Positions 14,612-22,011 are shown, counted from the first letter of the stretch. The stretch: 22,011 nt of DNA from Candidatus Neomicrothrix sp. UBA2131 (GCA_002329075.1 DCXR01000018.1:49769-71779); one strand, 5' to 3'. Made by a program: numbers and translations. Notes: generated from the sequence alone by a model not told the origin.

Positions 14612-17600
14612 TCACCATTCCAACTTCTCCATCTTCCGGACCACCACGTACGTGTCACGGGTGAAGATGCCGATCGGGCCCCAGTAGTTGAAGCCGTAGG
14701 TGAACTGGGCATAGCCGCCGGCCAGCAGCAGCGGGTTGATCCGGGTGCGGGTGAGGCTGTTGTGGCCTCCGGCCCGCCTTCCCCCACGAACCTGCGACTT
14801 GGGGATGTAGATGGTCCTCTCGACGGCGTGGTAGTAGAGGCAGATCCCGGCAGGAATCCTGGAACTCACCGCAGCCCTGGTCACGACAACCCCGTTGTCG
14901 TTGTAGACCTCGACCCAGTCGTTGTCGATGATCCCGACCCTTGCGGCCTCCTTGTCGTTGATCCAGACCGGATCCATCCCGCGTGACAGGGTCAACATCC
15001 GGAGGTTGTCCTTGTAGGTGGAGTGGATGTTCCACTTGCCATGGGGCGTGATGTAGTTGAGGACCAGCGACTCGTCGTCGACGGGGCTGAGGACGATGTC
15101 TCCCGTCGCCACCGGATCCAACTTGGGCTTGTACGTCGGAAGGTGCTCACCGAAGTCGATGTAGTAGGGGTGGTCGTTGTAGAGCTGCTGCCTACCGGTG
15201 AGCGTTCGCCACGGAACCAGCCGCTCGACGTTGAGGGTCCACGCCGAGTAGGTGCGACCGTCCCTGACGTCACCCGACCAGCACGGGCTGGTGAGGGTGC
15301 GCCTCACCTGCCTCGTTATGTCGTGGAATGTCATCCTGACCGCACGCGTGTCATCGGCCAGGTCCGTGAGGGGAACCCCGATCCTCTCCTCCTCGGCCTT
15401 GAACGCCGCATACGCCATCTCGCCGTTGGTCTCGGGAGCCAGGCGAAGGAGGATGTTGGCAGCGTCGAGGGAGTCCTCCAGGCCCGGGTACTTCTGACCG
15501 CCCCACTCGACGGCACGGGTCCGTCGTGGGTCCGGGGCCATTCCGACCGGGCTCTCCAGAAGCTCGTCGTAGGCCTCTGCCACGGGGATGTGCACCCCAT
15601 GGCCGCTCACGCCATCCTCGCGGAGCCTCGGGCCCAGGGATATGAAGCGGTTGTAGAGGTTGGCGTAGTCGCGTTCGACCACGTTCAGGTGTGGTGCCGT
15701 CACCCCCGGGACCAGGTCGCACTCGCCCTTGCCCCAGTCCAGGACCTGCGGCTGGGCCAGTTCGTCGGGGGTGTCGTGCTTGAGCGGGGAGGTGACGATG
15801 TCCTTGAACGGCTCGGGGAACACCGACGGCGCCATCTCGCTGACCTTCTTGGCGAATGCCTTGAAGATCTCGAAGTCCGTCTTGGACTCCCAGACCGGCG
15901 GCACGGCCTCACCCAACGGGTGGACGAAGGAATGGAGGTCGGTGGTGTTGAGGTCGTTCTTCTCGTACCAGAAGGCGGCTGGAAGCACGATGTCGGAGTA
16001 GAGGGCTGTCGAGTCCATGCGGAAGTTGAGGTCCACGACCAGGTCCATCTTCCCCCTGGGTGCCTCCTCACGGAACTCGACCGTGTCGGTCTTCCCTGCG
16101 GCGTGTTCCATCGCCTCGATGTTGTCGTGGGTTCCCAGGTAGTGGCGAAGGAAGAACTCGGCGCCCTTGGCGCTGGACTGCATGGCGTTGCCCCGCCACA
16201 CGAACCAGACCCTGGGCCAGTTCTCCTCGGCGTCGGGATCCTCCACGGACAGCTTGACCTCGCCGCTGCTCAACTGCTCGGCAACGCGTTGGACTATCTC
16301 CTCGTTGGTCCCGGCCCCTGCAGCCTCGGCTTCGCTCGCCAGTTCAAGCGGGTTGTTGCCGAACTGGGGGAAGAAGGGCATCCACCCCATCCGGACCGAC
16401 GCGGCCGCCAGGTCGACTGCATGGCCCTTGGCCCACTTGGTTTCCGGAGGAACGCGGGCGTAGTCGGTGAAATCACCCTCGTAGCGCCACTGGTCGCTGT
16501 GGATGTAGTGCCAGACGGGGGTCTGCTGGAGGCGGGGGGGCTTGGACCAGTCAAGGCCAAGGGCCATGCTCGTCCACGGTGCCACCAGGGACAACTTTTC
16601 CTGGCCCACATAGTGGTTCATGCCGCCACCGTTTCGACCGGGGCACCCGGTGAGGATCAGTGCCGTAATCGGTGCCCGGTAGGACTGGTTGTTGTTGTAC
16701 CAGTGGTTGATGGAGGCACCGATGATGACCATCGACTTGCCGTTGGTGGCTTCGGCGTTGCCCGCGAACTCGCGTGCCAGGCGTGTGACCGTGTCCCGAC
16801 CGATGCCGGTGAGCTTCTCCTGCCATGCCGGGGTGTAGGGGCGCTCGTCGTCGTAGTCGACCGGGTAGTCACCCGCGAGGCCCCGGCTGACTCCGAACTG
16901 GGCCATCAACAGGTCGTACACGGTGGTGACGGCGACCCTCCCGTCGGTGGTCTCCACATACCTGACCGGCACCTCGCGTTCGTAGACCCCGCCCTCGGCG
17001 AACTCGTGGAACGAGACCATCTTGACCTCGTCGTGCTCGCCGATGAAGGTCAGGTCGGGGTCGATCGGCTGGTGGTCCAGGCCGTCCTCCATCTTTATGT
17101 TCCACTGGCCCTGCTCCTCTTGCCAACGGAACCCGACGGTGCCCTTGGGCATCCGCAGGGCCCCGGAGTTGCGGTCGTGCACGAGCATCTTCCAGTCGCC
17201 ATTTTCCACGTCTGCGTAGCGCTCCACCCGGTCGGCACGCAGGAACTGGCCGGCCTTGAGTGAGCCTCCTTCAGGCGTCAACTCGACGAGGAACGACGAG
17301 TCGGTGAAGCGCTTGATGTAGTCGATGAAGTACGGCACCTGCCGGTCGACGTGGAACTCCTTGAGGATCACGTGGTTGACCGCCATCCACAGTGCGGTGT
17401 CCTGGCCCGCCTCGACCGGGATCCACCAGTCCGAGTACTTGGCGACCTGGTTCAGGTCGGGCGCTATGACCACGAACTTGGCACCTTCGTGACGGGCCTC
17501 GGCGATGAAGTGGACATCGGGGGTACGGGTCATGTTGAGGTTGGAGCCCATCGAGACGATGTACTTGGAGTGGTACCAGTCGGCGCTCTCGGCAACGTCG

Positions 17601-18256
17601 GTCTGGTCGCCCCAGATCTCGGGGAAGGCGTTGGGGAGGTCGGCGTACCAGTCGTAGAAACTCATGTTGACGCCACCGAAGAGTTGCAGGAAGCGCGAAC
17701 CGGCCGCGTACGACAGGTACGACATTGCGGGAATCGGCGAGAACCCGAACACGCGATCGGGTCCGTACTCCTTGGCGGTGAAGAGGCAGGCTGCCGCGAC
17801 TATCTCGAGCACCTCGTCCCAGGTGGATCGCCTGAAGCCACCCTTGCCGCGGGCCCGCTGGATTCGTGAGCGCTTCTCGTCGTCCGTCGCGATTGACTCC
17901 CATGCCTCGACCGGGCTGGCATGGGTGGCCATGGCCTCGTGCCACAGGTCGAGGAGCGCTCCGCGGACATACGGATACTTGACCCGGATCGGGCTGTAGA
18001 CGTACCAGGAGGCCGACATGCCCCTCTGGCATCCGCGTGGCTCGTAGGGCGGGAGTTCGTCGCAGAGGAGCGGATAGTCGGTCTGCTGCATCTCCCAGGT
18101 GATGATCCCGTCCTTCACATAGACGGCCCAGGAGCAACCACCGGTGCAGTTGACGCCGTGGGTGGTGCGAATGACGTTGTCGTGCTGCCAGCGGTTCCGG
18201 TAGAAGTCCTCCCAGTTGCGCGCTTCGGGGTTAACCAGGTCCTGGATCCAACCCAC
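14612..18256 (-). CDS. narG: Respiratory nitrate reductase alpha subunit, Mo-bisMGD catalytic subunit
   Basis: The 1214-residue protein, close to the roughly 1247 of E. coli NarG, reduces nitrate to nitrite at a molybdenum bis-MGD centre. The FS0 cluster ligands are His33-x3-Cys37-x3-Cys41-x34-Cys76, the same spacing as E. coli His49/Cys53/Cys57/Cys92. The probable Mo-ligating aspartate is Asp206 (FYDWYADLP), matching Asp222 of E. coli with the same 16-residue offset. Other family blocks are GEQTDV-like WGDQTDVAESADWY, GSNLNMTRTPDVHF and TGCPGRNGGGMNHYVGQEK. The frame is open further upstream, but the GTG at 18256 has AGG repeats (GGAAGGTAGGTAGG) before it and lies 4 bp after the cytochrome gene. 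There is no twin-arginine motif or signal peptide, so the enzyme should face the cytoplasm. Confidence 0.97.
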   Translation of the reverse strand: MGWIQDLVNPEARNWEDFYRNRWQHDNVIRTTHGVNCTGGCSWAVYVKDGIITWEMQQTDYPLLCDELPPYEPRGCQRGMSASWYVYSPIRVKYPYVRGALLDLWHEAMATHASPVEAWESIATDDEKRSRIQRARGKGGFRRSTWDEVLEIVAAACLFTAKEYGPDRVFGFSPIPAMSYLSYAAGSRFLQLFGGVNMSFYDWYADLPNAFPEIWGDQTDVAESADWYHSKYIVSMGSNLNMTRTPDVHFIAEARHEGAKFVVIAPDLNQVAKYSDWWIPVEAGQDTALWMAVNHVILKEFHVDRQVPYFIDYIKRFTDSSFLVELTPEGGSLKAGQFLRADRVERYADVENGDWKMLVHDRNSGALRMPKGTVGFRWQEEQGQWNIKMEDGLDHQPIDPDLTFIGEHDEVKMVSFHEFAEGGVYEREVPVRYVETTDGRVAVTTVYDLLMAQFGVSRGLAGDYPVDYDDERPYTPAWQEKLTGIGRDTVTRLAREFAGNAEATNGKSMVIIGASINHWYNNNQSYRAPITALILTGCPGRNGGGMNHYVGQEKLSLVAPWTSMALGLDWSKPPRLQQTPVWHYIHSDQWRYEGDFTDYARVPPETKWAKGHAVDLAAASVRMGWMPFFPQFGNNPLELASEAEAAGAGTNEEIVQRVAEQLSSGEVKLSVEDPDAEENWPRVWFVWRGNAMQSSAKGAEFFLRHYLGTHDNIEAMEHAAGKTDTVEFREEAPRGKMDLVVDLNFRMDSTALYSDIVLPAAFWYEKNDLNTTDLHSFVHPLGEAVPPVWESKTDFEIFKAFAKKVSEMAPSVFPEPFKDIVTSPLKHDTPDELAQPQVLDWGKGECDLVPGVTAPHLNVVERDYANLYNRFISLGPRLREDGVSGHGVHIPVAEAYDELLESPVGMAPDPRRTRAVEWGGQKYPGLEDSLDAANILLRLAPETNGEMAYAAFKAEEERIGVPLTDLADDTRAVRMTFHDITRQVRRTLTSPCWSGDVRDGRTYSAWTLNVERLVPWRTLTGRQQLYNDHPYYIDFGEHLPTYKPKLDPVATGDIVLSPVDDESLVLNYITPHGKWNIHSTYKDNLRMLTLSRGMDPVWINDKEAARVGIIDNDWVEVYNDNGVVVTRAAVSSRIPAGICLYYHAVERTIYIPKSQVRGGRRAGGHNSLTRTRINPLLLAGGYAQFTYGFNYWGPIGIFTRDTYVVVRKMEKLEW

Positions 18257-18260
18257 GTGC

Positions 18261-19196
18261 CTACCTACCTTCCGTCCCGGGCGTTGAACCCCGTCGCTCG
18301 TCTTCTGCCTGCTTGAAACGTTCGATCCGAGCACGCGATCGGGCCACCATCGGCCGACGCACCTCCCTGAGGCGCCGCCTCCAGAGGAACTGCATCCCCA
18401 ACAGGAGGAATACCGCGCCTGCCATGCCCAGCATGGCCAGTTGGCCAACCGAGGCCGCCGTCCGCTTGCTGACGGCAGCCTGGCTGAGGAACAGCGAAAG
18501 GTGGACCTGTTCCTCGTCGGTCAAGGGGTGATCGTCGAAGATCGGGCTCATGGTCTCGAAGGGGGTGGTGGCAAGGATCGAGGCCATGCCGGCTTCGCCG
18601 AACTTGCCGTACGCACCGGTCAGGTCCGGCCCGAGGGCACCCCCACCCAGGGCGCCGATACCGGCGATGCTGTGGCAGGCCAGGCACGGTGGGCCGCCAT
18701 TGTCAAAACGATTCGAACCCTCGAAGAGGCTCTTGCCGGTGGCGGCATTCGGCTGGATTGGACCGGCAACGGGCTGCACCGGGTCCGGGTCGACCCCAGG
18801 GGCGGCACCGGACTGTGCATCCAGATATGCGACGAGGCTCGCTACCTCGAGATCGGTGAGGCTGAGGTTTGGCATCGGGATGTCGTTGAACTCGGCGAGC
18901 ATGTCGACGGCGATCGGGTCACCCTCCTCCAGCATCAGGTCCGGTTCGGCAATCCACCGGGTCAACCAGGCTGTATCCCGCCTGGTGCTGACCCCGTCAA
19001 GGTCGGGGCCGACCAGGGTTCCGCCACCGATCGTGTGGCAAGCAGCGCACTTCGCGCTGAAGACGGCCTCGCCCTGATCGGCCGTCTGCGCGGCCGCCGG
19101 GGTCAGCACGACCAACCACAAGCCTGCGGAGAGGGCGAGGACGACCGCAGGCAATCCCAGACGACGACTTGCAGTGCTTGTAGCCGTCCACTTCAC
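18261..19196 (-). CDS. narC: Membrane-anchored diheme cytochrome c heading the nar operon
   Basis: The 311-residue protein has an N-terminal signal peptide (charged start, hydrophobic stretch at 13-31, AAAQ near 34-37). Two class-I-type heme c sites follow: CAACH at 50-54 with a likely Met ligand in IPMPNLS (Met108), and CLACH at 171-175. Gly/Pro/Asp-rich linkers lie between them. A transmembrane segment near 255-277 precedes a basic cytoplasmic tail. The hemes would therefore lie outside the membrane. It resembles by position and architecture the narC gene that starts the Thermus nar operon, where the cytochrome is linked to assembly and electron flow; the symbol is given on that basis. The in-frame GTG at 19196 is chosen because GAGGAGGG lies eight bases upstream and the signal peptide follows; a GTG nine bases earlier would overlap that site. 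Confidence 0.88.
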   Translation of the reverse strand: MKWTATSTASRRLGLPAVVLALSAGLWLVVLTPAAAQTADQGEAVFSAKCAACHTIGGGTLVGPDLDGVSTRRDTAWLTRWIAEPDLMLEEGDPIAVDMLAEFNDIPMPNLSLTDLEVASLVAYLDAQSGAAPGVDPDPVQPVAGPIQPNAATGKSLFEGSNRFDNGGPPCLACHSIAGIGALGGGALGPDLTGAYGKFGEAGMASILATTPFETMSPIFDDHPLTDEEQVHLSLFLSQAAVSKRTAASVGQLAMLGMAGAVFLLLGMQFLWRRRLREVRRPMVARSRARIERFKQAEDERRGSTPGTEGR

Positions 19197-19204
19197 CTGT
19201 GTCA

Positions 19205-19212
19205 CCCTCCTC
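19205..19212 (-). promoter_or_regulatory. Shine-Dalgarno of narC
   Basis: The minus strand reads GAGGAGGG eight bases upstream of the GTG at 19196. This fixes the narC start and excludes the GTG at 19205-19203, which overlaps the site itself. Confidence 0.7.
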
Positions 19213-19282
19213 GGTTGGTGAGTGCAGTCGGCCCCGTCTTCTACGCCAGCCCCATCATCGGGGTAGAGGGGCGGCGGGAGTA

Positions 19283-19296
19283 GGGACAAAAGTCCT
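19283..19296. promoter_or_regulatory. DosR-like box in the narC / oxygenase divergent region
   Basis: GGGACAAAAGTCCT has a perfect GGAC-AAAA-GTCC inverted repeat. It matches 12 of 14 core positions of the mycobacterial DosR (DevR) consensus GGGACTWWAGTCCC. DosR-type regulators respond to hypoxia, NO and CO, which would suit an anaerobic respiration operon. The centre is about 93 bp upstream of the narC start codon. The protein that binds here is not in the window. Confidence 0.5.
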
Positions 19297-19308
19297 GACC
19301 ACGGGGGG

Positions 19309-19322
19309 GTGACACAGGTCAC
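19309..19322. promoter_or_regulatory. CRP/FNR-family-like palindrome
   Basis: GTGA-CACAGG-TCAC is a perfect half-site pair with the six-base spacing of CRP/GlxR-type operators. It lies just upstream of the -10-like element of the plus-strand oxygenase gene and about 120 bp upstream of narC. It could repress the former and act at a distance on the latter. The binding factor is unknown. Confidence 0.5.
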
Positions 19323-19325
19323 GGC

Positions 19326-19331
19326 TAGGTT
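19326..19331 (+). promoter_or_regulatory. Candidate -10 element for a leaderless oxygenase transcript
   Basis: TAGGTT fits the TANNNT form of actinobacterial -10 elements. It ends six bases before the GTG start at 19338, which is the spacing expected when transcription begins at the start codon itself. No Shine-Dalgarno is seen for this gene, which agrees with leaderless translation. Confidence 0.45.
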
Positions 19332-19337
19332 GAGACG

Positions 19338-20300
19338 GTGACCGAATCTGCCGTTCAGGTTCCCGTCGTGGACCTCCGTGGCGAGACGGCCACAACGGAT
19401 CTCGACCATGCCTGGCGAAATGTCGGGTTCGTGTCCGTCGTGGGGCACGGGATCGGGCAGTCCCACTTCGAGGAGATGCGCTCGCTCCTCGTAGAGCTCT
19501 TCGCCCTCGGCGATGCGGTGAAGCGGCGCTACAGGATCACACCCGACAACTACCGGGGTTTCATCCCGCTCGGCTTCTTCACCCCCAACCGTGGCGAGGT
19601 GACCGGTACGACGCCTGACGCGTACGAGGCCTTCAAGTTGCACTGGGAGTGCCCCGACGGCCACCCGGCTCTCACGGCCTGCCCCCTCTACGGCCGGAAC
19701 CGGTGGGTACCGGAGGTCGACCGGATGGCAGAGGTCGTCTCCCGGTACTGGTCGGCATGCGACTCACTCGGCAGGACGCTCCTCGACGCAGTGGCATCGT
19801 CGCTCGGCGTACACGGCACCACCCTGCACGCCATGTTCGACGCTCCGCTCACCAACATGACGCTGATGCACTACCCGGCCATGCCGCCCGGGGCCGACTT
19901 CGGCATCCACCCCCACAGGGACACCAACATCTTCACCCTCCTTCATCCCGATCCGGTCGGTGGGCTCCAGGTGCAGGACCGTGACGGTGAATGGATCACG
20001 GTCGCCTGTCCACCCGACGCGATGGTCGTGAACGTCGGAGAGATGCTCGAACTCCTCTCCGGCGGGCACTTCGTCGCCACCCCTCACCGGGTGGTCAACC
20101 TGGGACCCGACCGCTATTCGTTCCCCTACTTCATGGTCCCGGACCACGACGTGGTCGTGGAACCGCTGGTGCTGCCCAGGCCCGGCTTCGAGGCAGCGTC
20201 CATGCCGGTCGGCGAGTTGACCAACGAGGTATGGCGCACCAACTGGCCGGACGAGCTGCCCTCGGAAAGCGACTACGCCCTCGGCTCACTCGGTCGCTGA
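19338..20300 (+). CDS. 2-oxoglutarate/Fe(II)-dependent oxygenase, isopenicillin-N-synthase-like family
   Basis: The 320-residue protein has the plant-type/IPNS-like fold, with an N-terminal DIOX_N-type region (VPVVDLRG, then WRNVGFVSVVGHGI) and a C-terminal jelly roll. The iron triad is complete: His193 and Asp195 in HPHRDTN, and distal His250 in ATPHRV. The co-substrate binding Arg259-x-Ser261 follows (RYSFPYF). Such enzymes couple 2-oxoglutarate decarboxylation to hydroxylation, desaturation or ring formation on a small substrate, which cannot be named here. The GTG start is placed just before the conserved N-terminal strand and has a -10-like element immediately upstream. It is divergent from narC and 58 bp ahead of the flavin monooxygenase, so those two may form an operon. 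Confidence 0.9.
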   Translation: MTESAVQVPVVDLRGETATTDLDHAWRNVGFVSVVGHGIGQSHFEEMRSLLVELFALGDAVKRRYRITPDNYRGFIPLGFFTPNRGEVTGTTPDAYEAFKLHWECPDGHPALTACPLYGRNRWVPEVDRMAEVVSRYWSACDSLGRTLLDAVASSLGVHGTTLHAMFDAPLTNMTLMHYPAMPPGADFGIHPHRDTNIFTLLHPDPVGGLQVQDRDGEWITVACPPDAMVVNVGEMLELLSGGHFVATPHRVVNLGPDRYSFPYFMVPDHDVVVEPLVLPRPGFEAASMPVGELTNEVWRTNWPDELPSESDYALGSLGR

Positions 20301-20358
20301 CAGCGCAGATTGCGCCTCGGATGTGGCACCTGCGTGCCCGGTGGTGGACGATTCCGGC

Positions 20359-21855
20359 ATGGCGCAGGCTGAGGCGGTGGACTCCGGATCGACGGTCGAG
20401 CACTTCGACGTGCTGATCGTGGGCGCCGGCATCTCCGGCATCGGCGGCGCCTACCACCTCCTGCAGCAGTGCCCCGACAAGACGTTCACGATCCTCGAGA
20501 CCATGGACGGATTCGGTGGCACCTGGAAGACCCACACGTATCCGGGCATCCGGTCCGACAGCGACCTCTACACCTTCGGGTACCGGTTCAAGCCCTGGAC
20601 CGGGCCGCCGATCGCCACCGCCGACGAGATCCTCACGTACATGGGCGAGGTGATCGACGACAACGACATAGACCGCCACATCCGCTACTGCCACACGATC
20701 TCGTCGGCCTCCTGGTCGACCGGGGACCGGCGCTGGACCCTCGAGGTGACCCGCACCGACACCGGGGAGCAGGTCCGGTTCACCGGCGACTTCCTGTGGA
20801 TGTGCCAGGGGTACTACCGGCACAGCGCCGGCTACACCCCCGAGTGGGAGGGCGTGGACCGCTTCGGTGGTGAGATCGTGCACCCCCAGACGTGGCCCGA
20901 GGACCTCGACTATGCGGGAAAGCAGGTGGTTGTGATCGGGTCGGGGGCCACGGCCGCAACCCTCATCCCGGCGATGGCGGCCGACTGCGGGCACGTCACG
21001 ATGCTGCAGCGTTCGCCGACCTACTTCGTCGCCCGGCCGAACAGCAACGAGTTGGCCGACACCCTCCGGGAACTCGACGTCCCCGAGGAGTGGACACACG
21101 AGATCGTGCGCCGGAAGATCCTCCACGACCAGGAGCAGGTCGTGCGGCTCTCCGCCGAGTACCCCGACCTGGTCCGCGAGGAGTTGTTCAAGGGCATCCG
21201 GGAGGTCCTCGGCGAGGACTTCGACGTGAGCCCCCACTTCACGCCGTCGTACCCGCCGTGGCGGCAACGCCTGGCCCTGATCCCCGACGGCGACCTGTTC
21301 CACAGCATCGCCGACGGCGACGCCTCGGTGGTGACCGACGAGATCGAGGAGTTCACCGAGACGGGCATCCGGTTGGTGTCGGGCGACCACCTCGAGGCCG
21401 ACATCATCGTCACCGCCACGGGGTTCGAGCTCAACGTGCTGGGCGACATCGACTTCTGCATCGACGACGAGCCGCTCGTCTTCTCCGACACCGTGGGCTA
21501 CCGGGGGATGATGTTCACGGGCATTCCGAACATGGTGTGGGTGTTCGGCTACTTCCGGGCCAGTTGGACGCTGCGTGCCGACCTGGTCGCCGACTTCGTG
21601 TGCCGGCTGCTGCACCACCTGGACGACCGGGGTGCCTCGATGGTGACGCCGGCGTTGCGCGACGAGGATGCCGGCATGGACCTGCTGCCGTGGGTCGACC
21701 CGGAGGACTTCAACCCCGGCTACCTGACGCGCGCCATGCACCTGATGCCGCGGCAGGGGGCGCACGATCCGTGGCGCATGTCGCAGGACTACTGGGCCGA
21801 CAGGGACACGATCCCCGCTGCCGACCTCGACGACGGCACCCTCGTCTACGACTGA
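20359..21855 (+). CDS. Flavin-containing / Baeyer-Villiger-type monooxygenase
   Basis: The 498-residue protein has an FAD-binding GAGISG (22-27) and a second NADPH-binding Rossmann motif GSGATA (194-199). Between them lies the Baeyer-Villiger fingerprint F-x-G-x3-H-x3-W-P, seen as Phe169, Gly171, His175, Trp179 and Pro180. GGTWKTHTYPGIRSD follows the pattern of this family after the FAD site. VTATGFELN is the conserved late ATG-type motif. These enzymes insert oxygen next to a ketone or oxidise N or S atoms using NADPH and O2. The ATG at 20359 is preferred because the FAD motif follows closely; a GTG at 20323 would add twelve unremarkable residues, and neither start has a strong ribosome site. 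The natural substrate is unknown. Confidence 0.92.
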   Translation: MAQAEAVDSGSTVEHFDVLIVGAGISGIGGAYHLLQQCPDKTFTILETMDGFGGTWKTHTYPGIRSDSDLYTFGYRFKPWTGPPIATADEILTYMGEVIDDNDIDRHIRYCHTISSASWSTGDRRWTLEVTRTDTGEQVRFTGDFLWMCQGYYRHSAGYTPEWEGVDRFGGEIVHPQTWPEDLDYAGKQVVVIGSGATAATLIPAMAADCGHVTMLQRSPTYFVARPNSNELADTLRELDVPEEWTHEIVRRKILHDQEQVVRLSAEYPDLVREELFKGIREVLGEDFDVSPHFTPSYPPWRQRLALIPDGDLFHSIADGDASVVTDEIEEFTETGIRLVSGDHLEADIIVTATGFELNVLGDIDFCIDDEPLVFSDTVGYRGMMFTGIPNMVWVFGYFRASWTLRADLVADFVCRLLHHLDDRGASMVTPALRDEDAGMDLLPWVDPEDFNPGYLTRAMHLMPRQGAHDPWRMSQDYWADRDTIPAADLDDGTLVYD

Positions 21856-21871
21856 GGAGCCAACCGCTCAG
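21852..21871. terminator. Hairpin shared by two convergent stop codons
   Basis: CTGAG (21852-21856) and CTCAG (21867-21871) pair around a 10-nt loop and contain the stop codons of the monooxygenase and the dioxygenase. Three of the five pairs follow automatically from facing TGA stops, so support for a bidirectional terminator is modest. Confidence 0.3.
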
Positions 21872-22011
21872 GTCTCGAGGCGGGTGCGCAGCGACCACAG
21901 TTCGGGGAAGTAGCGGAACTCCGTGGTGTGGCGCAACCATTCGACGCCCGTGGATCCGCCGGTACCCGGCTTGTAGCCGATGATGCGCGACACCAGCACG
22001 AAGTGGCGCCA
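21868..22011 (-). CDS. kynA: Tryptophan 2,3-dioxygenase, C-terminal fragment (5' part outside window)
   Basis: The minus-strand frame is open from the right edge of the window and encodes 47 residues ending at a TGA. Its blocks WRHFVLVSRIIGYKPGTGGS, TGVEWLR and FRYFPELWSLRTRLE closely follow the C-terminus of heme-dependent tryptophan 2,3-dioxygenase. GTGGSTG is the loop that closes over the substrate. The enzyme opens the indole ring of tryptophan to N-formylkynurenine, the first step of the kynurenine pathway. Only the end of the gene is present, so completeness cannot be judged. It converges on the flavin monooxygenase with a 12-bp gap. Confidence 0.88.
   Translation of the reverse strand, partial: WRHFVLVSRIIGYKPGTGGSTGVEWLRHTTEFRYFPELWSLRTRLET

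Noticed and set aside
15023..17263. A 746-codon plus-strand open frame opposite narG
   Set aside because: Same reason: it lies antisense to a conserved catalytic subunit and is produced by codon bias; its composition is low-complexity Val/Gly/Asp-rich.
18257..18448. Upstream extension of the narG frame by 64 codons
   Set aside because: It overlaps the 3' end of the cytochrome gene and its translation is not conserved; a GTG with ribosome-site-like AGG repeats starts the normal NarG N-terminus.
1..22011. CRISPR arrays, insertion sequences, prophage, tRNA or rRNA genes
   Set aside because: Looked for on both strands; no spaced repeats, transposase-like proteins, phage proteins or cloverleaf-like sequences were recognised by eye.

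Overview
The window is high-GC, densely packed bacterial DNA. It has many GTG starts and frequent 1-4 bp start/stop overlaps. These traits, a short mycobacterial-style beta-carbonic anhydrase and a probable leaderless gene point to an actinobacterium. A marine or environmental lineage such as Acidimicrobiia is plausible, but no taxonomic marker is present, so this is inference.

Layout: (1) 1-2923, plus strand: three translationally coupled genes. They are the 3' end of a DUF2264-family protein, a DapA/KDG-aldolase-family lyase and an Old-Yellow-Enzyme-type flavin oxidoreductase, together resembling carbohydrate or uronate catabolism. A beta-carbonic anhydrase follows (2967-3443). (2) 3484-8419, minus strand: a type I sulfatase, an MFS exporter, a YbdK-type glutamate-cysteine ligase and an N-formylglutamate amidohydrolase; the last two overlap by 4 bp. 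(3) 8420-8664 is non-coding and holds a 10-bp tandem repeat. A strong hairpin spans the end of the next operon. (4) 8665-19196, minus strand: a complete respiratory nitrate reductase operon, transcribed narC-narG-narH-narJ-narI-narK1-narK2. (5) 19197-19337: divergent regulatory region with a DosR-like box and a CRP/FNR-like palindrome. (6) 19338-21855, plus strand: a 2-oxoglutarate/Fe(II) oxygenase and a Baeyer-Villiger-type flavin monooxygenase. (7) 21868-22011, minus strand: the C-terminus of a tryptophan 2,3-dioxygenase.

The centrepiece is the nar operon. Electrons would enter NarI (two b hemes), pass through NarH (four Fe-S clusters) to NarG (FS0 and Mo-bisMGD) and reduce nitrate in the cytoplasm. 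NarJ would assist maturation, and two different NNP transporters would import nitrate and export nitrite. A membrane-anchored diheme cytochrome c heads the operon. This is the order I recall for the Thermus nar operon and differs from the enteric narGHJI arrangement. No nitrite reductase, molybdenum-cofactor gene or nitrate sensor lies in the window, so only nitrate to nitrite is supported here. The promoter motifs suggest control by hypoxia/redox and by a CRP/FNR-family factor.

I see no RNA gene, CRISPR array, insertion sequence or prophage. No gene-free stretch exceeds 300 bases.
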